Source: Flavobacterium sp. YO12 (GTDB lineage: Bacteria > Bacteroidota > Bacteroidia > Flavobacteriales > Flavobacteriaceae). From it: 64,000 nucleotides of DNA. The stretch lies in contig NZ_NRQU01000004.1 of NCBI RefSeq assembly GCF_004119495.1, forward strand, positions 1 through 64,000, written 5' to 3'. How positions within the stretch are numbered: the stretch's first letter is position 1; each line of letters opens with the position of its first letter. This document shows positions 53,308-63,109 of the stretch, piece after piece. Made by a program: the position numbers and the translations under genes. A model generated the notes under the pieces. That model did not search any database. It was not told where the DNA came from and saw nothing but the letters and a program-made list of their open reading frames with translations.

Positions 53308-53358
53308 AAACTAAAATCCTACTTCTAAAATCTACATTCAAAAATCTTAAATCTAAAA

Positions 53359-55635
53359 TTAAAGCGGTCTGTCTGCTTTTTTAACTCCAAAAGTGGTCGA
53401 TGGTTTACTTCCCATATACAATTTTAATTCTCCTCCTTTTACAATCATATCATGTGTGATATATGATTTTGTATAAGGTTTTCCGTTAAACTCAGCTTTC
53501 TGAATATAAATATTGGTTTTGCTGTTATCTATTGCTTTTATTGCAAACGAAATTCCTTCTTTATGATGAATTACTGCTGAATTTACTAACGGACTTCCCA
53601 TAACGTAAATTCCATTTGCAGGATTAACAGAATAGAATCCCATTGATGATAAAACATACCAAGCCGACATTTGTCCTAAATCTTCATTTCCGCACAATCC
53701 ATCAGGTTTTGTAGAATAGAATTTCTCATCGATTTCACGGATTAATTTGGCTGTTTTCCAAGGTTGTCCAACGTATGCATAAAGGTATGGAATATGGTGA
53801 TTTGGCTCATTTCCTTGCGCATATTGACCAATTAAACCGCTAATATCTGGAGAGATTTCTTCGCCTTCTACTTTATCAGTTATTAAAAATAATGAATCTA
53901 ATTTTTTAATAAATTTATCTTCGCTTCCAAATAATTCGATTAAACCGTAAGGATCTTGAGGAACTAACCAAGTGTATTGCCATGCATTTCCTTCTACGTA
54001 ATCGTCTTTTCTATGTGCTGATGAAAGCGGATTAAATGGTGTTCTCCAATTTCCATCTGTCAATTTACCTCTCATGAATGTAGTTTCTTTATCGAAATAA
54101 AGTTTGTACAAATTGGCTCTTTTTGAGAAATAGTTATAATCTTCTGTTTTACCAAGATCTTTCGCCATTAACGCTATACAATAATCGTCGATCGCATATT
54201 CTAAAGCGTTTCCAACAGATTCTAACAATTTATCTGCAGGAATGTATTCTAGTTTTTGCACATAATCCATTCCCTCACGCGTTTGCATCGCTGTTTTTTT
54301 GATGGCTTCGTAAGCTAATGCAACATCATAACCTCTATATCCTTTCATGTAAGCGTCTACAATTACGGCGATCGAGTGATTTCCGTTCATTGTATTGGTT
54401 TCGTTACCCATTAAATGCCAAACTGGTAATCTGCCTTGCTGCTCGTAAATCGCTAAAAATGATTTTACGATGTCGTTAATTTTTTCTTGTTGTGTAATGG
54501 TATACAATGGATGTAAACCACGGTAAGTATCCCAAAGTGAAAAAGTAGTGTAGTTTGTAAAGTTTGCTTTTTCGTATACTTTTTTGTCTGTTCCTCTATA
54601 ATCTCCGTTTACATCATTGAATATTGAAGGTGCAAACATGGTATGATACAAAGCGGTGTAAAAAACTTTCATAGTTTTATCGTCTGCTTTGATCTGAATT
54701 TTATTTAACGCTGCATTCCATTTTGAAGTCGCTTGTTTTGCTACAGCATTAAAGTCCCAATTTGGAATTTCGGCTTTTATATTGATAACTGCATTTTCAT
54801 AGCTTACTGGTGAGATTCCAACTTTTACTAAAACTTCTTTATTTTTTAAAGTTGTAAAATCTAAAACTGCTTTCATTTTTAGACCTTCGCCTTCGTTTCC
54901 GCTTACCGAAGTTTTATCATCGTACAATGCCATATTTGAAATTGGCTCAGAAAATTCGATTGCAAAAAAGACACGTTGATCTGCCGCCCATCCTGCTGAA
55001 TATCTATATCCTACAAGAGTGGTTTCGTTTACTTTTTTGATAAACGTTTTTACAGGTTTGTCCCATCCTACACCATCTGCAAGGTCTAATAAAACGTGAT
55101 TGTCTTGAGCAGTATTAAAAGTGTATTTATGGAAACCTACTCTTTCGCTCGCTGTTAACTCTGCTTTAATTTTATATTTATCAAGCAGTACACTGTAATA
55201 TCCTGCTTTGCTTACTTCATTATCATGAGAGAAATAAGAGCCGTAACCTGTTGCCATATCTTCTTTTGTTCCTTTTGTTAAAGGCACTTTTCCTGATACA
55301 GGCAATAAAAGAATATCGTTTAAATCTCCAATTCCGGTTCCGCTTAAATGAGTGTGTGTGAAACCTAAAATAGTATTACTAGCATAATTGTATCCACTGC
55401 ACCAATCCCAGCCTTCAAAAACATTTACTGGTCCTAACTGCACGGCTCCAAAAGGAACATTGGCACCCACAAATACGTGACCGTGACCGGCAGAGCCAAT
55501 AAACGGATTTACATATTGGGTATAATCTGAATTTGTTTGTTTTACCTTTTTTTCCTGTGAAATAGCAGGATTGGCAAAAAACAGGTTTAGAGCTAAAATA
55601 CCGCTAAAAGCAATTTTGTTGTACTTTGTAAACAT
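53359..55635 (-). CDS. GH92 alpha-mannosidase (canonical general acid)
   Basis: The protein is about 758 residues from ATG 55635 (MFTKYNKIAFSGILALNLFF, signal). The frame is open upstream to 55689, but that part lacks a good leader. GH92 landmarks are YVNPFIGSAGHGHVF, FTHTHLSGTGIGDLNDILLLP, FSLWDTYRGLHPLY, YVEGNAWQYTW, GNEPNHHIPYLYAYVGQPWKT with the general acid Glu610, and CGNEDLGQMSAWYVLSSMG. It is likely a calcium-dependent exo-alpha-mannosidase, of the THLSGTG type that includes alpha-1,2-mannosidases. It follows GH2 by 126 bp and precedes the second GH92 by 227 bp. Confidence 0.92.
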   Translation of the reverse strand: MFTKYNKIAFSGILALNLFFANPAISQEKKVKQTNSDYTQYVNPFIGSAGHGHVFVGANVPFGAVQLGPVNVFEGWDWCSGYNYASNTILGFTHTHLSGTGIGDLNDILLLPVSGKVPLTKGTKEDMATGYGSYFSHDNEVSKAGYYSVLLDKYKIKAELTASERVGFHKYTFNTAQDNHVLLDLADGVGWDKPVKTFIKKVNETTLVGYRYSAGWAADQRVFFAIEFSEPISNMALYDDKTSVSGNEGEGLKMKAVLDFTTLKNKEVLVKVGISPVSYENAVINIKAEIPNWDFNAVAKQATSKWNAALNKIQIKADDKTMKVFYTALYHTMFAPSIFNDVNGDYRGTDKKVYEKANFTNYTTFSLWDTYRGLHPLYTITQQEKINDIVKSFLAIYEQQGRLPVWHLMGNETNTMNGNHSIAVIVDAYMKGYRGYDVALAYEAIKKTAMQTREGMDYVQKLEYIPADKLLESVGNALEYAIDDYCIALMAKDLGKTEDYNYFSKRANLYKLYFDKETTFMRGKLTDGNWRTPFNPLSSAHRKDDYVEGNAWQYTWLVPQDPYGLIELFGSEDKFIKKLDSLFLITDKVEGEEISPDISGLIGQYAQGNEPNHHIPYLYAYVGQPWKTAKLIREIDEKFYSTKPDGLCGNEDLGQMSAWYVLSSMGFYSVNPANGIYVMGSPLVNSAVIHHKEGISFAIKAIDNSKTNIYIQKAEFNGKPYTKSYITHDMIVKGGELKLYMGSKPSTTFGVKKADRPL

Positions 55636-55761
55636 ATTTCTATTTTTTATTTGACTTTCTGATGCACCGAAAATTAAATCGGCTGTCATCTATATTTTTA
55701 ATAAATACGCACTGCAGTGCATCTCTACAGAAAAACCTTTGAACCTTTGCAACTTAGTTCC

Positions 55762-57750
55762 TTAATACCTCTTCAAAACATCATATAGAGAATAAACTTT
55801 CAGGACTGGTTTTGCAATTTTACCTTCAAAAGAAATAATTCTTTCTTCGCCCTCTTTCAAATCTATATAATTATCGCTCCATTTTCCTGTATAGCCTTTT
55901 ATAGAAACGTATATATATTTTGCGGCTTTTGAAGCTTTTAAAATCACTTTATTTCCTTTCACTTCCCAAGTTATTTTTGGGTCTTCTAATTTTAAATCAA
56001 TTGGACGTGTAAGATCAATTTCTGGTGTTTTGTCATCTCTATACGCTTCTTTCATAGCGTACCAAGCTGCTTTTGGCTGTCGGTCATAATAATCCGTTAC
56101 GCTCCAGCTTGCAACCGGCCAGCAATCGTTAAGCTGCCAAACTAATGTTCCCATATTGTACGGCGCTTTTGAACGGTGAATGCCTATAATATTTTTTACT
56201 GAATAGTATTGCAAACATTGTGTGAGGTAAGTATAATCCTCAACATTCATTTTCTTTATTTTATCTGAACTAATAAAATAGCGATTTAAATACGAATCTA
56301 ATTTCATGAATCCTTTGCCGGCTTTTTGATGCGCCTGCAAAATATCTGAATATAAATATCGGTCTTCTGGTAATGTAAATTTTTCTATTGAAGAGTAATT
56401 TGGCATAGCCTGCATTCCGTACTCGCTTACAAAACGTCCCGTTTTATTCTGCACCGCTTCAATATCTTCAAGTCCCCACCAAGTTCCCCAATAATGGCTG
56501 TCGCCTTCTGTAATGCTTTTTGCTTTTGACCAATGAAATAAAGGTGATGAACTTAGGTATGGTCTTTTAGGATCAACTTCTTTTACCCATTTTGGAATAC
56601 TGTCTTGAAACAAACGAACGTAATCTTTCCATAATCGTGTCGAATCTTGCTTTGACATTTTCATGCTTTTTTGCCATCCCCAACTTTTAAAAGCTTCATC
56701 GATTTCATTATTTCCACACCATAAAACGATGCTTTTATGATGACGAAGACGTTTTACCTGATACTGAACTTCCTTTTTTACATTGTCAAAAAAAGCATCG
56801 TCTCCCGGCACCATTGTTCCAGCGAACATAAAATCCTGCCAGACATAGATTCCGTTTTTATCACATAAATCATAAAAATAATCATCTTCATAAACCCCGC
56901 CTCCCCAAACACGCAGCATATTCATATTGGCATCTTTGGCAAGTGCAATTACTTTTTCGTACTCTTTTTTGGTTACTCGCGACAGGAATGCATCTGACGG
57001 AATGTAATTTGCTCCTTTCATATAAACTGGCTTGTCATCAATTTTAAAGTAAAATGATGTTCCTTTATCATCAGGCTGTTGTATCAATTCGATTTTGCGA
57101 TCTAATACATATGATTTCTCAGGAGTTTTTACATCATATGCTTCTAATCTTGGCGTTTTCCAAATTCCGCAAGTTGTGAATTTTGGTCCCCAATCCCAGC
57201 CAAAATGATATTGCGCTTTACGTACATAGGCACGAGGATTATCTGGAATTACAAAAGGAAAATCTTTTTTAGCCAATGAATCAACAACATTTTGTGCTGA
57301 TTTAAAAACGACTACTAAATCATTTTTTCCCGGCTTTAAATTCTTTTTTACGTCAACACGCCATTGACGAAACATATTATCAGCTTTTAAAACTAACTGA
57401 TTATTTAAGTAAACGGATGCGTAAGTATCTAATCCGTCAAAAACTAATTCAGTATTTTTTTTATTTAAAGTTGCGGCGCTTACTTCAAAAGTAGTTTTAT
57501 ATTCCCAATCTTTCTTTTCAATCCATTCCAGCTTTTTTTCATTGTCTCTGTAAAATGGATCTGGTATTAATTTATTATTGAGTAAATCGGTATGAACTTC
57601 ACCAGGAACAGAAGCAGGATACCATTTTGTTGTTTTGGTTTCTCTGTACTGCCATCCTTTTTTTAATTCCATGTTTTGCGCATTTGCCACAAATGAAAAA
57701 TTTGCCAGACAAATACTCAAAACCCAATAAAAGTTCTTTTTAAACTCCAT
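55762..57750 (-). CDS. GH2 beta-mannosidase lacking two of the usual accessory domains
   Basis: The 662-residue secreted protein (SICLANFSFVANAQ) is about 150-200 residues shorter than usual GH2 beta-mannosidases. The N-terminal jelly-roll (about 25-215, HFGWDWGPKFTTCGIWKTPRL) runs almost directly into VYMKGANYIPSDAFLSRVT at the TIM barrel, so the first Ig-like domain is missing. After the barrel (NDCWPVASWSVTDYYDRQPKAAW) it passes straight to a terminal domain (PIDLKLEDPKI), so the second is missing too. Catalytic residues are present: acid/base Glu in LWCGNNEIDEA, nucleophile Glu in VSEYGMQAMP. It would remove the core beta-mannose of N-glycans. Confidence 0.85.
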   Translation of the reverse strand: MEFKKNFYWVLSICLANFSFVANAQNMELKKGWQYRETKTTKWYPASVPGEVHTDLLNNKLIPDPFYRDNEKKLEWIEKKDWEYKTTFEVSAATLNKKNTELVFDGLDTYASVYLNNQLVLKADNMFRQWRVDVKKNLKPGKNDLVVVFKSAQNVVDSLAKKDFPFVIPDNPRAYVRKAQYHFGWDWGPKFTTCGIWKTPRLEAYDVKTPEKSYVLDRKIELIQQPDDKGTSFYFKIDDKPVYMKGANYIPSDAFLSRVTKKEYEKVIALAKDANMNMLRVWGGGVYEDDYFYDLCDKNGIYVWQDFMFAGTMVPGDDAFFDNVKKEVQYQVKRLRHHKSIVLWCGNNEIDEAFKSWGWQKSMKMSKQDSTRLWKDYVRLFQDSIPKWVKEVDPKRPYLSSSPLFHWSKAKSITEGDSHYWGTWWGLEDIEAVQNKTGRFVSEYGMQAMPNYSSIEKFTLPEDRYLYSDILQAHQKAGKGFMKLDSYLNRYFISSDKIKKMNVEDYTYLTQCLQYYSVKNIIGIHRSKAPYNMGTLVWQLNDCWPVASWSVTDYYDRQPKAAWYAMKEAYRDDKTPEIDLTRPIDLKLEDPKITWEVKGNKVILKASKAAKYIYVSIKGYTGKWSDNYIDLKEGEERIISFEGKIAKPVLKVYSLYDVLKRY

Positions 57751-58125
57751 TATAACTCAATACTTAATTATTATGCTTTTGCAACTTAATCGTTGGCAGT
57801 TTGAGAAGGAAAACTACGTTTCCACAATTCTCCCTCTCTTTTGGGCTTTTAATACGGAATAACAGTAACTAACAAAATATTCTGAAAATCATTTTCCCTT
57901 TTACAGCTGCCAAGTTTTATTTTTTAAATTGTTGATTTAGATTTACTACTACACTTCAATAATTAAAATATTTTAATCCTTCAATTATATGTTCTTTTTG
58001 AAAGTAATTCCATCTTTTTCAGCACAAGCTCTTTTGTCTTTTGCGAAAAAAAGGGTATTAAAACTATAGAACTAATTTGTGATACAAACCCTCTAATTTA
58101 ATGAAAATTGAAATAGAAAATTAAA
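57751..58125. other. Gap between SusD and GH2 genes
   Basis: AT-rich, with no gene seen. It follows the terminator hairpin at 58126-58164 and so must hold any secondary promoter for the glycosidase genes; no clear promoter motif could be recognized by eye. Confidence 0.35.
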
Positions 58126-58164
58126 AATAAGCCGGGAGGTACTCATACTCCTCCCGAGCTTATT
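58126..58164 (-). terminator. Terminator after the mannan SusD gene
   Basis: AATAAGCTCGGGAGG pairs with CCTCCCGGCTTATT with one bulge (minus-strand reading). A T-rich stretch follows (TTATTTTTAATTTT). It starts 27 bp past the SusD stop codon and would reduce read-through into the glycosidases. Confidence 0.75.
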
Positions 58165-58190
58165 CAACTTAACTAACCAAAATTTTAAAA

Positions 58191-59705
58191 CTACTTATCC
58201 CACCAAATTCTAGTTGTCATTAAATCCAACCCTTGGCGTTGTATTGCTTCTTTATAATTTGCATTATTAGTGATTAATTCTGACTGATCATAAATTAATC
58301 TTCTAGGAATTGTTCCTTTTGTTTCTCCCGTTGGATCATTAACTGGAACTAAAACTGGATATCCTGTTCTTCTGTATTCTGAAAATGCTTCAAAACCATT
58401 AAACAATAAAACAATCCATTTTTGAGTAATAATTTGTTCGATTTTTTGAGCTTCAGTTCCTGATGATTTAAAAGGATGAGCTGTCATGTAATCGTTGTAT
58501 TCTGTAAGAGTAACTGCTGGTACTTTGTCTCCAAAAATAGTCAGTATCTGCATTGCAGCTCTTACTCCATCTTCATAATGCTTTTGTGCTGATCCGTTTA
58601 CATTCCATCCTTTTACAGCTGCTTCAGCCAAAATAAATTCTACTTCAGCATAAGACATAATCAATGTAGGAGCGTCTAAACGTAATACTGTAGATGTATT
58701 AGGATCAGAGAAAAGTTTTTTGTCTCCGCCTGGAAATTCTCTTGCATCATTTGCAAGACCTTGCTGGCTTGCAGGAGAATTGTCTCCAGTTGCTTCAAGT
58801 TTTGCTAAAATTCTTAAACGTGGATCATTATTGTTTTTCAAATTATCAATAAACGTTTTACTGAATTTTGTATTTGCATCTCCTTTATTCAAGTCATTTA
58901 TAACCCATGAAGAAGTAATTGGATTTGTTTTAACCCCTTGTGGTCCTGAATCATGTCTTAAAACTAAACTGTCATCATTTGATGTAAAAACACCTTTAGC
59001 AACAGCTTTCTCAACATACTGTTGTGCTTTTGCAGGGTTTACTTTAGATAAACGCATTGCAACTCTTAACATCATTGAGTTAGCTAATTTTTTCCATTTA
59101 GCCACATCACTTTGATAAAACAAATCAGCATTGCCTACAAATGCTTTATTTGCATCTAAAGCGTCACCTGCTTCATCCAATTCTTTTAAAAGATCATTGT
59201 AGATTGCCTCTTGAGTATCATATTTTGGAGCATAAACTCCACCGTTGTACCCTTTTCCAGCTTCAAAATATGGAATTTCTCCATAAGTATCTGTTAACTT
59301 TTGAAACAAGAAAACTTTCATGATTCTTAAAGCCTGAATAGCATTAGCATTTTCTGGTGTATCTTTTATAACAGATAATAACTGGAAAATTTGATTTAAT
59401 CCTTTACCATACGTTTCTCCAAAAAGTGCTCCTGAATATTCAGATGAATAGGTATATTTTGACCCTGAACCACTTAAGGATGAAAATTGCTGTACAATTT
59501 GCGCAGCATAAATATTATTTCCTCTTGTATTAGAAAAGTCTTGTCCGTCAACATAAATCTCAGCAAGTGTAAACATAGATTTTACAGCTGGATCTGTCAA
59601 AGCATTTGGATTCTGATTCAATTCTTCGAATCCTTTGTCGCATGAAGCTAGTGTCATTGCACCAACAATTGCAACACAGAATATTTTTATAAATTTATTT
59701 TTCAT
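58191..59705 (-). CDS. SusD-like outer membrane lipoprotein (SusD-like_2), mannan locus
   Basis: The 504-residue protein has a lipobox (IVGAMTLASCDKG). The start GFEELNQNPNAL, the helix FLFQKLTDTYGEIPYFEAGKG and the tail MSYAEVEFILAEAAVKGW with LFNGFEAFSEYRRTGYPVL are typical of SusD-like_2. It would bind mannan or N-glycan fragments at the cell surface for the SusC partner 16 bp upstream. It resembles the salvage-locus SusD (29862-31475) only at family level. A terminator follows it. Confidence 0.92.
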   Translation of the reverse strand: MKNKFIKIFCVAIVGAMTLASCDKGFEELNQNPNALTDPAVKSMFTLAEIYVDGQDFSNTRGNNIYAAQIVQQFSSLSGSGSKYTYSSEYSGALFGETYGKGLNQIFQLLSVIKDTPENANAIQALRIMKVFLFQKLTDTYGEIPYFEAGKGYNGGVYAPKYDTQEAIYNDLLKELDEAGDALDANKAFVGNADLFYQSDVAKWKKLANSMMLRVAMRLSKVNPAKAQQYVEKAVAKGVFTSNDDSLVLRHDSGPQGVKTNPITSSWVINDLNKGDANTKFSKTFIDNLKNNNDPRLRILAKLEATGDNSPASQQGLANDAREFPGGDKKLFSDPNTSTVLRLDAPTLIMSYAEVEFILAEAAVKGWNVNGSAQKHYEDGVRAAMQILTIFGDKVPAVTLTEYNDYMTAHPFKSSGTEAQKIEQIITQKWIVLLFNGFEAFSEYRRTGYPVLVPVNDPTGETKGTIPRRLIYDQSELITNNANYKEAIQRQGLDLMTTRIWWDK

Positions 59706-59721
59706 CTTTCAATTTTCGTTA

Positions 59722-62700
59722 TTAGAATTTAACATTAAGAGTTAAACCAAAATTTCTTGTCAACGGCATAGATGCTCTTTCAAGACCTTGTGCATTACTA
59801 TTAGAGTAGTTAGACTCTGGATCAATGTTTGGCACTTTATCATAAATTGTCCATAAGTTATGAGCAGAAAATGCTAAACTAACCGATTGGAATGGTGTTT
59901 TTGCAAGATTTGCTTTTGGGAAATTATAGCTGAAAGAAACTGCTCTCAACTTGATAAAATCAGCATCGTACACAAAATTTGATGTCACCTCTGCATAACT
60001 TCTCCAGTAATCATATGCAGAAACTGTAGTATTTACAGGGTTACCGTTAACATCTGTACCGCTTACTGCAACTCCGCCTTCACGACCGCCAAGTGTTTGC
60101 TCTGTTAATCCGTAACGAGTTCCTAACTGGTTTGTCGCTGAGTAGATTTCTCCACCAAATTTAGCATCAACAAAAATCGAAAGTGTGAAATTTTTATAAG
60201 AGAAATCATTTGAGAATCCCATAGACAATGGTGCTACACCTTGTCCTGCATTTATTAAATCTCCTCTCATGAATCTGCCGTTTGTATCAAGTACAATATT
60301 TCCTTTAGCATCTCTTAAATAATCGTAAGCTTTGATTATTCCAAATGGCTGTCCTTTTTCTAAAACTACAGAAGCTTTTGAGTCTCTATTTCCTTCAAGT
60401 GTTTTTGTTGTAATTTTATCAGAAAGATTAAGTACTTCACTATCGTTGTAAGCAAAATTATATCCAACATTCCATGCAAAACTTGGTGTTTTAATAGCTT
60501 TTACATTGATTGCAAATTCAACCCCTTTGTTCAGGATTTCTCCCACGTTGATTTTTGTTGTTCTGTAACCAGATGCTTGAGAAATATCAGCATCAGTAAT
60601 GTCGTTAGTTGTCTTCTTGCTGTAGAAAGTTAAGTCTGTACTCACTCTATTATTGAAGAATGTATTTTCGAAACCAAATTCGATTGTACTAACGTTGTAA
60701 GGTCTTAAACCTCTGTTTGGAACTGTATCTCCGTTTACTCCTAAAATTGGCTGACCTAAAGAATCTGTTTGTCCATCAGGTGCAGAATACGTTAATGCTA
60801 AAGCATAAGCGTCTGGCAAAGCTCCACCAACATTACCCCAACCTGCTCTAATTTTACCATAAGACATCCATTCTGGCAATTGAATAATTTCAGAATAAAT
60901 TAAACTGGTACTTACAGATGGGTAAAAAGTACTGTTACTTGATGGATCTAAAGTTGAAAACCAATCTTGACGACCTGTTAAACTAACATATAAGAAATCT
61001 TTGTATCCTAAATCTGCAGAATAGAAAAGTGAGTTAACTTCGCTTTCTGAGAATAATTTTTCTGTTTTTTCAGGTTGTGTATTTCCGTAGAAATATTTGA
61101 ATGGAACAATAAAATTATTTCCCTTCATTTTAATTCCGCTAAATCTGTTGTGTTGACGGTTAGCTCCAATGAAAGCATCTAATGAAAGGTTTTCTATTAT
61201 ATTACCTTTGTATCCTAAATAAGCAGAAGCATTATATTCTGTACGTCCTTCTACTCTATTCTCTAATGCACCTCCAGTTTTGTAGTTAATTCCTGTAGGT
61301 TCGATTTCAGTGTATTCGTAATTGATATCATCCATACCAATAACACCTTTTGCGTAAATTTTTTCAGTAATGTTATAATTTACTTTTGCAGAACCGATAA
61401 AACGTTTTCTAAGATCACTATTTAAATCTTCTTGCGTTGCAAAATATGGATTCGTTTGGTAAGTATTTGATCCAAAATAATCAGCTTCACCTCCATTTTC
61501 ATCGTAACCATTACTTAACCATCTGATATCTGCTCCTGGATTTAAGAATGTTGTAGTATACGAAGCATTTCTTGGAGAATCGTTCAAATAAGGTCTATTT
61601 TGACTTTTCTCTGTAATATATTGTGCATTCGTTTCGATACTGATTTTTTTGTTCGGAGACGAGTTTAAACTTAAAGCCACGTTGTTTCTTCCAAAGTTTG
61701 TTCCTGGCAAAATAGACTCGTCTTTTGTATTTCCGAAAGACAATCTAAAATTTGTTGTTTCGTTTCCTCCAGAAATTGCTAAAGTATTACTGAAAGAATA
61801 TCCAGTTCTGTAGAAGTTTTTTACGTTGTTTTTCCCATTTGCTTGATATGGTCTAGTAGTTCCATCAAGTGCAATAGTTGGTTTTCCGTCATATTTGTCT
61901 CCCCAAGCCAATACATATTTTTCTCTAAGCTCTGATAAACTGCCAAATCTTGAAGGGACTCCATTAATAGGCTCACCTGATCCGTATTGATCTTGCCAAT
62001 CTAAAAGGCTTATTGGTGTATTGAATGTAGAGTTTGTACTAAAATCTACACCAAGACCAGTTCCGCTTTTTCCTTTTTTAGTTGTAATCAAGATAACACC
62101 ATTTGATCCTCTGTACCCGTAAAGAGCAGAAGCGGCACTACCTTTAAGTACTGACATAGAAGCGATATCGTCTGGATTGAAAGAAGACATACCATCTCCT
62201 TTATCAGCTCCACCCCACATACCAGCATTACCTTGCTGAGTGTTATCGATTGGAATACCATCTACAACATACAAAGGCTGGTTTGATCCAGAAGCCGAAG
62301 TTGCTCCACGAATTACAACACGGCTAGAACCTGAAGGTCCAGAAACTGGCGCAGAAACGTTAACACCGGCAATTTTACCTTGTAATGCGTTTCCTAAGTT
62401 AATTTCTTTGTTTTTTGTTAGTTCTTCTCCTTTAAGTTCCCCAACAGCGTATCCTAAACTTTTCTTTTGTTTTTTAACACCAAATGATGTTACAACAACA
62501 TCTTTTAATTCTTGTACATTTTCTAATAATACAACTGATATTTTATTTTCACCTGGCTGAAGTACTATCGTTTTTGATGTAAAACCTATTGAAGATACAT
62601 TTAAAGTAACTGCTCCTTCTGGAACATTCATTTTAAATCTACCTTCTGTATCTGTAATTGCACTAAACGGTTTTCCTTGAACCTCGATAGATGCAGCAAT

Positions 62701-62811
62701 AACTCCTCTGTTTTGTGCATCTGACACTACGCCTGTTATTAATCGATTTTGCGCCACAGCACCTAAGCTGCACAACAATACCATTCCTAACACTGCTAAT
62801 ATTCGTTTCAT
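59722..62811 (-). CDS. SusC/RagA-type TonB-dependent transporter, mannan locus
   Basis: The 1029-residue protein (MKRILAVLGMVLLCSLGAVAQ signal) has a carboxypeptidase-regulatory-like domain (RLITGVVSDAQNRGVIAAS). The plug (SLGYAVGELKGEELTKNKE, QPLYVVDGIPIDN, ASALYGYRGSNGVILITTKKGK) and a barrel ending NFGLTLNVKF follow. The SusC signature LYVVDGIPIDN is intact and the frame is continuous, in contrast with the salvage-locus SusC. It would import mannose-rich oligosaccharides with TonB energy. It is the first gene of the minus-strand operon that runs to the ROK kinase, about 300 bp downstream of the LacI-type regulator. Confidence 0.95.
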   Translation of the reverse strand: MKRILAVLGMVLLCSLGAVAQNRLITGVVSDAQNRGVIAASIEVQGKPFSAITDTEGRFKMNVPEGAVTLNVSSIGFTSKTIVLQPGENKISVVLLENVQELKDVVVTSFGVKKQKKSLGYAVGELKGEELTKNKEINLGNALQGKIAGVNVSAPVSGPSGSSRVVIRGATSASGSNQPLYVVDGIPIDNTQQGNAGMWGGADKGDGMSSFNPDDIASMSVLKGSAASALYGYRGSNGVILITTKKGKSGTGLGVDFSTNSTFNTPISLLDWQDQYGSGEPINGVPSRFGSLSELREKYVLAWGDKYDGKPTIALDGTTRPYQANGKNNVKNFYRTGYSFSNTLAISGGNETTNFRLSFGNTKDESILPGTNFGRNNVALSLNSSPNKKISIETNAQYITEKSQNRPYLNDSPRNASYTTTFLNPGADIRWLSNGYDENGGEADYFGSNTYQTNPYFATQEDLNSDLRKRFIGSAKVNYNITEKIYAKGVIGMDDINYEYTEIEPTGINYKTGGALENRVEGRTEYNASAYLGYKGNIIENLSLDAFIGANRQHNRFSGIKMKGNNFIVPFKYFYGNTQPEKTEKLFSESEVNSLFYSADLGYKDFLYVSLTGRQDWFSTLDPSSNSTFYPSVSTSLIYSEIIQLPEWMSYGKIRAGWGNVGGALPDAYALALTYSAPDGQTDSLGQPILGVNGDTVPNRGLRPYNVSTIEFGFENTFFNNRVSTDLTFYSKKTTNDITDADISQASGYRTTKINVGEILNKGVEFAINVKAIKTPSFAWNVGYNFAYNDSEVLNLSDKITTKTLEGNRDSKASVVLEKGQPFGIIKAYDYLRDAKGNIVLDTNGRFMRGDLINAGQGVAPLSMGFSNDFSYKNFTLSIFVDAKFGGEIYSATNQLGTRYGLTEQTLGGREGGVAVSGTDVNGNPVNTTVSAYDYWRSYAEVTSNFVYDADFIKLRAVSFSYNFPKANLAKTPFQSVSLAFSAHNLWTIYDKVPNIDPESNYSNSNAQGLERASMPLTRNFGLTLNVKF

Positions 62812-63031
62812 AAGCTTTTTTTTTGGTAATTGGTAATTTGTTTTGTTTTAACGTGATTGTTTTTAAATAATTAATAAAAATTTGAACTCAATTTTAATAT
62901 TGCACTCATAAGGTCTACGCCTAACAAATACAATGCTTTAATAGCAACGTAAACATTCCTATAACTCTTAGCAATCGATATAGTGAACAGCTCAAAAAAA
63001 TAACGCAATGATCGAATATTTTGACCTTAAA

Positions 63032-63051
63032 TTACTAAAACGATTTAGTAA
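63032..63051. promoter_or_regulatory. Candidate LacI-type operator upstream of the mannan SusC gene
   Basis: TTACTAAA and TTTAGTAA form inverted 8-bp arms around ACGA, with a central CG as usual for LacI-family operators. It is 220 bp upstream of the SusC start and 59 bp past the stop codon of the LacI-type gene. A further palindromic run, AAAAAACGA-A-TCGTTTTTT (63062-63080), lies next to it and may be the regulator gene's terminator. Confidence 0.45.
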
Positions 63052-63109
63052 AATTCCTAAAAAAAAACGAATCGTTTTTTTTCTTTTTTTATGATTATGC
63101 TCTTAAAAA

